A stretch of 5,870 nucleotides of DNA from CAYUEQ01 sp964443805 (GTDB lineage: Bacteria > Bacillota_I > Bacilli_A > RF39 > UBA660). The notes under the pieces are model-generated. The model did not search any database, had not been told where the DNA came from, and saw nothing but the letters and a program-made list of their open reading frames with translations. The DNA lies in the NCBI GenBank assembly GCA_964443805.1, contig CAYUEQ010000049.1, positions 1 through 5,870 of the forward strand, written 5' to 3'. Positions 1 to 4,202 of the stretch are shown here, piece by piece. A program made the position numbers and the translations under genes. How positions within the stretch are numbered: position 1 is the first letter of the stretch; each line of letters begins with the position of its first letter.

Positions 1-4
1 CACC

Positions 5-48
5 AAATGAAAATAAAACAACTTTTTCTTATGAAAGAAAAAAGTTGT
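5..48 (-). terminator. Intrinsic terminator downstream of the BRO-N/DinD-like gene
   Basis: Positions 18-30 and 34-48 form a long hairpin (ACAACTTTTT arm, ATG loop on the plus strand, one bulged base). Read on the minus strand it is followed by a T-rich tail (TTTATTTTCATTT, 17 down to 5). It lies about 130 nt after the stop codon of the 175-981 gene, so it would end that transcript. On the plus strand no T-run follows the hairpin, which sets its direction. The 3' untranslated region between 49 and 174 is almost pure A/T and shows nothing else on this strand. Confidence 0.6.
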
Positions 49-67
49 ATACAGATAAAATTAGTTT

Positions 68-97
68 AAGTACCTATAAAATGGTGCTTTTTCTTTT
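68..97 (+). terminator. Plus-strand terminator of a gene left of the window
   Basis: A 7-bp stem, AAGTACC (68-74) with GGTGCTT (83-89, one G-U pair), has an 8-nt loop and runs into TTTTTCTTTT (88-97). On the minus strand the G-U pair becomes a C-A mismatch and no T-run follows, so it is directed rightward. It implies an upstream plus-strand gene ending at or before the left edge. Candidate stops are TGA at 8-10 and TAA at 67-69, but too little is visible to choose. Confidence 0.55.
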
Positions 98-174
98 CTA
101 TAAACTTAAAATATTATTATTTTTTTGAATTAAAATTTGAATAAAAATAAATGTATTTAAAAAATAATTAAAAT

Positions 175-981
175 TTAATTGTTATTTTTTTCTATATTAT
201 CATTCTTCATTTTTTCTTCTATTTCAATTCTTGCATTTTTAATAATATATCCAGCTTGTTTTGTGTCTTCTTTTAAGCTTTCAACTCCTGATGAATTGTT
301 GTTAATATGCAATTCTCTAGCTGTTACTTCTCCTAAGTTAGTTAAAGCTAGTCCGATATCAGAAAAGTGGTCTCTGATGTTTGCATTAGGAGTTAAACCT
401 TCGATTTTTCTCATCTCTTTAGCAGTGTATCCAAAACCATATTTATATATTTGATTTGTTAAAATGCCATAATCTTTATTAACAGCACCTCTTTCTTTCC
501 ACTCATCTGTTAATTTATTTCTGCTTCGTATTCCTAATAATCGGTTGTCAATCCAGGTTTTGTTATAACCTTTAAGCTCATAAGTATCTCTTGCTCTTTT
601 TACTGCTAATTCTGGATCGTTTATTTCCTCAATTCTTTCAGAACCGACTTGAGCAAGCCATTGTTTAAATGGTTCTGCTTTAGGTGACGGTATTGATTGA
701 ATAATACGTAATATTCCTTTTGTGTTACTACTATCAGTCATATATTTTTTACCATCTGATGATTCCATTTTCAGTTGTACGATAATTTCGTACAACTCAA
801 TATTGGAGCCTTCTTTTTTAATTTTATTTTTTAAATCACTCCAGTATCGTCTTGAATTAGTACTTTCAGTTAATGCGAATACTACATCTGTAACACTAAA
901 ATACCATTCATTGTTATACCAAACTTTTCTTATTTGTTTTTCTTCAAAAAGTGCTAACTTGTTTTCTGTTTTATCAAACAT
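175..981 (-). CDS. BRO-N domain / DinD-like protein (phage antirepressor-type)
   Basis: The 268-aa product matches a widespread family annotated as BRO-N-domain antirepressor or DNA-damage-inducible protein D-like. Residues about 8-120 are the BRO-N domain: KVWYNNEWYFSVTDVV (19-34), then the family hallmark GILRIIQSIPSPKAEPF (89-105) running into WLAQVG and ERIEEINDPE. Residues about 125-260 are the helical C-terminal region, with a YNKTWIDNRL/LTDEW segment and a DinD-like HFSDIGLALTNLGEVTA stretch before a charged tail. BRO-N domains are known DNA-binding modules of phage antirepressors; E. coli DinD is SOS-induced and reported to inhibit RecA. Which role applies here cannot be read from sequence. 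The ATG start is supported by AAAGGAG 8 nt upstream. The length is normal and the frame intact. The gene stands alone between its own promoter and terminator, with no other phage genes in view, and its G+C is clearly above that of the genes at 2538-5798, suggesting transfer. Confidence 0.88.
   Translation of the reverse strand: MFDKTENKLALFEEKQIRKVWYNNEWYFSVTDVVFALTESTNSRRYWSDLKNKIKKEGSNIELYEIIVQLKMESSDGKKYMTDSSNTKGILRIIQSIPSPKAEPFKQWLAQVGSERIEEINDPELAVKRARDTYELKGYNKTWIDNRLLGIRSRNKLTDEWKERGAVNKDYGILTNQIYKYGFGYTAKEMRKIEGLTPNANIRDHFSDIGLALTNLGEVTARELHINNNSSGVESLKEDTKQAGYIIKNARIEIEEKMKNDNIEKNNN
773..797. repeat. Perfect 10-bp inverted repeat inside the BRO-N/DinD-like gene
   Basis: AGTTGTACGA (773-782) is followed by a 5-nt AT spacer and its exact reverse complement TCGTACAACT (788-797). 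It lies in the segment encoding residues about 61-70 of the DinD-like protein. It could be a dyad for a DNA-binding protein, an mRNA hairpin, or a by-product of conserved codons. No T-run follows on either strand, so it is not a terminator. Confidence 0.7.
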
Positions 982-1028
982 GTTTTTGTCTCCTTTGCAA
1001 CATTTTTATAATTAACTAACTTAGAGTG

Positions 1029-1057
1029 AGTATATCAAATTAATTATGTGAAGTCTA
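1029..1057 (-). promoter_or_regulatory. Sigma-A-like promoter of the BRO-N/DinD-like gene
   Basis: On the minus strand TAGACT (1052-1057; 4 of 6 to TTGACA) and TATACT (1029-1034; 5 of 6 to TATAAT) are separated by exactly 17 bp. Transcription would start near 1022, giving a leader of about 40 nt with the AAAGGAG site at its end. No GAAC-N4-GTTC LexA-type box is visible here, so SOS control as for E. coli DinD is not supported. Confidence 0.5.
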
Positions 1058-1127
1058 TAAAACACAAAACAGAAATTAAAACATTATTTTAATTTAATGG
1101 CACTAATGATATTTTATAAAACTAATT

Positions 1128-1160
1128 ATAAAAATAAAAAAAGTGAACTTATTCACTTTT
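1128..1160 (-). terminator. Intrinsic terminator of the 94-aa protein gene
   Basis: A perfect 9-bp stem AAAAGTGAA / TTCACTTTT (1139-1147 with 1152-1160), with a 4-nt loop, is followed on the minus strand by TTTATTTTTAT (1138 down to 1128). It starts 37 nt after the stop codon of the 1197-1481 gene. It separates that gene from the DinD-like gene further along the same strand, whose promoter lies beyond it. Confidence 0.8.
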
Positions 1161-1196
1161 AAATTTACTTCATACATTTTCTAAAGTTTAATCTAA

Positions 1197-1481
1197 TTAA
1201 CTAAAAGTTTTACTATGATAAACCTCATTTGTGTCAGTTCTATAGATTTGAATTTCTTTTACTTCATTCTTTTTAAGCTCATATTCATCTAATTTATTAT
1301 AAAATAAAGTAAGCATTTCATCATGGTTGTTGAATGTAGGTGCCGGATTTTTAGCAGTAAAATGTTCACCGTCATCTATAAAACTAATTAAATATTTAGG
1401 ATCAATTGACATACCACCATCTGTCCAAACATTTCCATCCTTGTAAACAATCCTAATACAATATATTAAATCCTTGCTCAT
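1197..1481 (-). CDS. Small protein of unknown function (94 aa)
   Basis: I do not recognise this family. The 94-aa product is soluble-looking, with no membrane segment or signal peptide. It begins with a beta-prone stretch (DLIYCIRIVYKDGNVW, residues 4-19), has a central acidic, glycine-containing part (SFIDDGEHFTAKNP), then a helix-prone segment rich in E, L and K (about 53-73), and ends in a beta-prone stretch (KEIQIYRTDTNEVYHSKTF). The pattern suggests a compact alpha/beta domain. The ATG at 1481 has a weak site upstream (AAAGTGAT, about 5 nt away); the only competing ATG (at 1486) runs into a stop at once. Its own terminator, a candidate promoter and the intact frame support a real gene. 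It is divergent from the thioredoxin-like lipoprotein gene and shares a 140-bp intergenic region with it. Confidence 0.65.
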   Translation of the reverse strand: MSKDLIYCIRIVYKDGNVWTDGGMSIDPKYLISFIDDGEHFTAKNPAPTFNNHDEMLTLFYNKLDEYELKKNEVKEIQIYRTDTNEVYHSKTFS

Positions 1482-1514
1482 AACATCACTTTCTTTCTAG
1501 TTTGCATTGTGTAT

Positions 1515-1543
1515 ACTTTAACATTTTTAAATAAGTTTATCAA
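1515..1543 (-). promoter_or_regulatory. Candidate promoter of the 94-aa protein gene
   Basis: On the minus strand TTGATA (1538-1543) and TAAAGT (1515-1520) are 17 bp apart, a good -35 with a mediocre -10. An overlapping TATACA (1510-1515) is a better -10 but has no good -35 at the right distance. The leader would be about 25 nt. Support is moderate because the region is AT-rich. Confidence 0.35.
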
Positions 1544-1565
1544 TCTAAATTTATATTACATCTTG

Positions 1566-1594
1566 TTGCAATATATGCAAATTAGTTGTAAAAT
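1566..1594 (+). promoter_or_regulatory. Promoter with overlapping palindrome for the lipoprotein gene
   Basis: TTGCAA (1566-1571; 4 of 6) and TAAAAT (1589-1594; 5 of 6) are spaced by exactly 17 bp. Transcription would start near 1601, about 21 nt before the ATG at 1622. The interrupted palindrome TTGCAATATATGCAA (1566-1580; arms TTGCA and TGCAA) covers the -35 box and part of the spacer, where a repressor could block RNA polymerase. The operator role is inference. Confidence 0.45.
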
Positions 1595-1621
1595 ATTATC
1601 AGAAAAGAGTTGTAGTCACAA

Positions 1622-2056
1622 ATGAAAAGAATAGCTAAAATATTGCTTGTAAGTATATGTGCTTTAATATTTGTATCTGGATGTAGTAATGACGGATACA
1701 ATCGACATAAAAACTATGTTATAAATATAGAAAATGTAGATAATTTTGTTACGATGTACGAAAGTAACGAGACTTATGTTACTGTAGTTTCACAAACAAC
1801 ATGTAGTTATTGTCAAGATTATAAAAAAGTTATGAACAAAATCGCATATGAAGAAGATGTTGATATTTATTGGATAGAATTTGATTTATTAAGCAATGCT
1901 GATAGAGAAAAAATAAGAGACTTAAACGAACGTTTTGAAGGTTTTGGAACTCCTCTAACAGTATTTACTAAAGATAATGAAATAGTTGATGAAATTAATG
2001 GTAGTGTTGAGGCACCAGTTGTATTATCAAAATTAGCTGAATTAAAATTAATATAG
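1622..2056 (+). CDS. Thioredoxin-fold lipoprotein with CxxC active site
   Basis: This 144-aa protein is a predicted lipid-anchored thiol-disulfide protein on the outer face of the membrane. Residues 1-20 are a lipoprotein signal (KR, then a hydrophobic core) ending in the lipobox VSGC, so Cys21 would be lipidated. The thioredoxin fold follows: a beta strand TVVSQTTC leading to the redox motif CSYC (61-64), a helix after it, a second strand IYWIEFDL (82-89), then FGTP with the cis-proline at Pro111 and strand LTVF. It resembles small thioredoxin-like proteins such as the bacteriocin-transport accessory type, but no bacteriocin gene is visible. The role could be disulfide formation, isomerisation or reduction of exported proteins; sequence does not decide. 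The start is set by the signal peptide. The ribosome site is poor: AAAAGAG lies 13 nt upstream. The PH-domain gene follows 15 nt after the stop and is probably co-transcribed. Confidence 0.85.
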   Translation: MKRIAKILLVSICALIFVSGCSNDGYNRHKNYVINIENVDNFVTMYESNETYVTVVSQTTCSYCQDYKKVMNKIAYEEDVDIYWIEFDLLSNADREKIRDLNERFEGFGTPLTVFTKDNEIVDEINGSVEAPVVLSKLAELKLI

Positions 2057-2071
2057 ATTGGAGTAATGAAT

Positions 2072-2515
2072 ATGAGTTGTTATGAAAAAATTAGGGCATT
2101 TAAAAATAAGTATCCAGGAACTGTCGCATGGCGTTTAAAAAAACATGCTAAAGTAGTTGATAATTATATTAATCCTGATGAGGAAGTAATATTTGCTTTT
2201 GCTGCTCAATTAAGCGAAAATCCATTAGATATTTTTTCTACAGCAGTATGTGCTTTAACAAACAAAAGAATTATTATTGCTAAAAAGAGAGTTTTATTTG
2301 GATCATCATTTGTTGGAATCACCCCAGATTTATTTAATGATTTAACTGTTTATTCAGGTATCTACTGGGGGAAGATAACTATTGATACAGTTAAAGAGTT
2401 AGTTATATTTACTAATATACCTAATAAGGCATTAGATGATATAGAAACTGCTATTACGGAAAAAGTTATGAAAGAAAAAAGAAAATATAAAGAAAGAGTA
2501 ACCGACGCTTCTTAA
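2072..2515 (+). CDS. Bacterial PH-domain protein
   Basis: The 147-aa cytoplasmic protein belongs to the bacterial PH-domain group common in Bacillota. Visible family features are an N-terminal helical part with FKNKYPGTVAWRLKKH (10-25 in this numbering), the core strand pair with ALTNKRIII (61-69), ITPDLFNDLTVYSGIYWGKI (83-102), and a C-terminal amphipathic helix (about 115-145) rich in E and K. It has no signal peptide or membrane segment. Bacterial PH domains of this type have no settled function; some relatives are stress-related or membrane-associated. I place the start at the ATG at 2072, not the in-frame ATG at 2066: GGAG at 2060-2063 leaves 8 nt to the former but only 2 nt to the latter. 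The gene follows the lipoprotein gene closely and the two are probably one transcription unit, ended by the hairpin over its stop codon. Confidence 0.85.
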   Translation: MSCYEKIRAFKNKYPGTVAWRLKKHAKVVDNYINPDEEVIFAFAAQLSENPLDIFSTAVCALTNKRIIIAKKRVLFGSSFVGITPDLFNDLTVYSGIYWGKITIDTVKELVIFTNIPNKALDDIETAITEKVMKEKRKYKERVTDAS

Positions 2516-2534
2516 ATGGAAACGTCTTTATTTT
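2504..2534 (+). terminator. Probable terminator over the stop codon of the PH-domain gene
   Basis: GACG-C-TTC (2504-2511) pairs with GAA-A-CGTC (2519-2526), giving 7 base pairs with one C-A mismatch and a 7-nt loop that holds most of the TAA stop. TTTATTTT (2527-2534) follows. The hairpin is weaker than the others here, so it may only attenuate. The next gene begins 3 nt after the T-run. Confidence 0.45.
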
Positions 2535-2537
2535 AAA

Positions 2538-3650
2538 ATGAAAAAAATAGTATCACTTATAATATTAGTAATTATTGTAGCAGCTTATTTTATAATAGTT
2601 TATATGCCTAAAAATTATAAATCAACTTACTTAATAAATGATTTTGAAGTTAAAGAAGAATTTTTTAAAGATGAAAACATTATTAATTTTGATATAAAAA
2701 AGAATGATATTGAATATAGTTTTTCTTTGAATAAAAATTACTCTAAAAGACACGTTATTAAACAAATAAAAGAATATGAAGAAGATGATGTTAATTGTAT
2801 ATATCCAATAATAGATAACGTTAAAACTTTTATTCTTTGTAATAAAGATAATCAACCAATTCATTTTAGCTTAATTAATAAAGAAACATTTAGTAATTTT
2901 TTAAATAAAAATTATAAATTAAAGACAGAGAAACTCGATAAAAAGTATAAAAATATAAATTTGTATAACTATGATGATTCAATTTATTTAGTATGGAATT
3001 ATGATTCGATAATATATTTAAATGAAGAAGGAAATAAAAAAATGTCTTTATTTGAATCAGAAGTATTAGATACTAGTTTGATAACATTAAGTGATAACCA
3101 ATTATTAATACCTAATTATGATGAAAAATATAGTTTTAAATCAATTTATCTTTTAGATGTTATTAAGTTTGAAAAAGAATTATGGGAACTTGATTATGAA
3201 ATAAGTTATGATAGCTATATCAATGGTATTGAAGATAGTAATATTTATTTGGTAGATCGTAAAAATAAAACTCAATATAAAATAAATCCTCATCGTAAGA
3301 AAATAGAAGTTATAAATGATAAAGAAAATTCACCAGTAATTTATAATAATGGATGGGAGAATATAAGTATAAAAAGATTAGTAAATAATGATTATAAATT
3401 TGAAAAGAATAAAGCTTTTAATTATAGTTATGATAAAAACAAACTTAATTTAAATACTTATACTAATAAAGAAATCTTATTATTAGAACAAAAAAATATA
3501 AAGATTATTTATTCTTCTAATCATAAAGTGTACTACCTAAAAGAAGATGATTTATTTGTTTTTGATTTGTTTTATGGAACAAAAAAATTATTAAGTTACT
3601 TTGAATGGAATTTTAATAATCATAATAAAATATTTATCTATAATAAATAA
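2538..3650 (+). CDS. Membrane-anchored protein with large extracellular beta-rich domain, function unknown
   Basis: I do not recognise this 370-aa family. Residues 1-23 are an uncleaved signal-anchor (KK, then a run of I, L, V and A with no cleavage or lipobox motif), so about 345 residues should face outward. That part is dominated by short alternating hydrophobic strands. Repeated units such as SIYLVWNYDS, NIYLVDRKNK, KVYYLKEDDLFVFD and KSIYLLD recall beta-propeller blades, but I cannot count blades with certainty. The ectodomain has only two cysteines, Cys87 and Cys101, a likely disulfide pair. It is extremely rich in N, K, I and Y, in keeping with very low G+C. The ATG at 2538 has no ribosome site; the upstream bases are a T-run and AAAA. 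A later Met23 would remove the anchor, so 2538 is kept. Its frame continues past the TAA into the LysM gene without another stop. Confidence 0.75.
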   Translation: MKKIVSLIILVIIVAAYFIIVYMPKNYKSTYLINDFEVKEEFFKDENIINFDIKKNDIEYSFSLNKNYSKRHVIKQIKEYEEDDVNCIYPIIDNVKTFILCNKDNQPIHFSLINKETFSNFLNKNYKLKTEKLDKKYKNINLYNYDDSIYLVWNYDSIIYLNEEGNKKMSLFESEVLDTSLITLSDNQLLIPNYDEKYSFKSIYLLDVIKFEKELWELDYEISYDSYINGIEDSNIYLVDRKNKTQYKINPHRKKIEVINDKENSPVIYNNGWENISIKRLVNNDYKFEKNKAFNYSYDKNKLNLNTYTNKEILLLEQKNIKIIYSSNHKVYYLKEDDLFVFDLFYGTKKLLSYFEWNFNNHNKIFIYNK

Positions 3651-3654
3651 CGGA

Positions 3655-3717
3655 TTTTTATAATAAACATATCTTATAACAGGAGTGATTTAATGTTTGA
3701 TAGATATGTTATAAAAA
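3655..3717 (+). promoter_or_regulatory. Inverted repeat enclosing the ribosome site and start of the LysM gene
   Basis: AACATATCT (3666-3674) is an exact reverse complement of AGATATGTT (3702-3710). After a bulge, TTTTTAT (3655-3661) can also pair with ATAAAAA (3711-3717). The AGGAG site (3681-3685) and ATG (3693) would lie in the loop. Such a structure could control translation or display the start site, but AT-rich pairing of this kind is expected several times by chance in a window like this. A consensus -10 (TATAAT, 3659-3664) lies in the left arm, without a good -35. Confidence 0.25.
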
Positions 3718-4148
3718 AAGGTGATAGTTTAAATAATATAGCTAAAAAGTTTAATACAAATAAAGAGATAATTAAAGATATAAATGATATATACTATGAT
3801 GATTTAATTAGAGCTGGAATGGAAATTGTAGTTCCAAAAAAAACAGATGAATATTTTAATTTCTATACGATGAAAAAAGGAGATACATTATATCAAGTAG
3901 CATTGAAATATGATGTTAATCCTGAATTGTTAGCAAGTTTAAATGGTTTAAACATAACAGATTATTTTTATTCAGGCCAAGAAATATTAATTCCTAAAAG
4001 AGATTACAGTTATTATGTTACAAAAGATGGGGATACCTTAAATAATATTTCAAACACTTTTAATAGTAAGGTTGATAATTTAATTAGAGAAAACAAAACT
4101 ATTTATTTAATGCCTGGTCAAATAATGGTGAGCAAAAGACAAAATTAG
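3693..4148 (+). CDS. Three-LysM-domain protein without signal peptide
   Basis: The 151-aa protein consists almost only of three LysM repeats: residues about 4-49 (YVIKKGDSLNNIAKKF ... AGMEIVVPK), 57-102 (YTMKKGDTLYQVALKY ... SGQEILIPK) and 107-148 (YVTKDGDTLNNISNTF ... PGQIMVSK). LysM binds N-acetylglucosamine-containing polymers such as peptidoglycan. The third repeat is the most diverged. No catalytic domain and no signal peptide or membrane segment is visible, so it is either cytoplasmic, released by other means, or carried by a partner. Leaderless LysM proteins are known among spore-coat and phage proteins, but nothing else here supports either. The ATG has a strong AGGAGTGAT site 7 nt upstream. 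The stop TAG lies in the loop of a terminator hairpin. It sits between two genes for proteins with large extracellular domains. Confidence 0.88.
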   Translation: MFDRYVIKKGDSLNNIAKKFNTNKEIIKDINDIYYDDLIRAGMEIVVPKKTDEYFNFYTMKKGDTLYQVALKYDVNPELLASLNGLNITDYFYSGQEILIPKRDYSYYVTKDGDTLNNISNTFNSKVDNLIRENKTIYLMPGQIMVSKRQN

Positions 4149-4170
4149 TATTTGTCTTTTATTTTCTTAT
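4134..4170 (+). terminator. Intrinsic terminator overlapping the end of the LysM gene
   Basis: A perfect 10-bp stem AAAAGACAAA / TTTGTCTTTT (4134-4143 with 4151-4160), with a 7-nt loop containing the TAG stop, is followed by ATTTTCTTAT. The left arm encodes the last residues of the LysM protein. It should separate the LysM transcript from the next gene, which has its own promoter. Confidence 0.75.
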
Positions 4171-4180
4171 ATACTATAAT
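4152..4180 (+). promoter_or_regulatory. Promoter of the five-helix membrane protein gene
   Basis: TTGTCT (4152-4157; 4 of 6) and a consensus TATAAT (4175-4180) are separated by exactly 17 bp. The -35 lies in the right arm of the preceding terminator stem. Transcription would start near 4187, only a few bases before the AGGAG at 4189-4193, so the leader would be very short. Confidence 0.55.
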
Positions 4181-4202
4181 TATATAATAGGAGTTGGTAT
4201 AT

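Noticed and set aside
1..127. Tail of a coding region entering from the left in plus frames 1 (to 69) or 3 (to 127)
   Set aside because: Frame 3 would run through a terminator stem and its T-run, and frame 1 gives only 22 codons spanning a hairpin with no family signal. Neither can be supported.
179..454. Plus-strand open frame of 91 codons
   Set aside because: It is antisense to the well-supported BRO-N/DinD-like gene and its hydrophobic, low-complexity product has no family character.
722..1015. Plus-strand open frame of 97 codons
   Set aside because: It is antisense to the BRO-N/DinD-like gene and runs through that gene's ribosome site.
982..1080. LexA/SOS box upstream of the DinD-like gene
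   Set aside because: No GAAC-N4-GTTC-like palindrome is present in the promoter region.
2066..2071. Start of the PH-domain gene at the first ATG
   Set aside because: It lies only 2 nt after GGAG; the in-frame ATG 6 nt later has proper spacing.
2631..2864. Minus-strand open frame of 77 codons
   Set aside because: It is antisense to the 370-aa gene; the product is a run of F, I, N and K expected from AT-rich shadow reading.
4194..4202. Start of the membrane protein at TTG 4194 or ATG 4201
   Set aside because: TTG abuts the ribosome site with no spacing, and the ATG is in another frame and followed directly by TGA.
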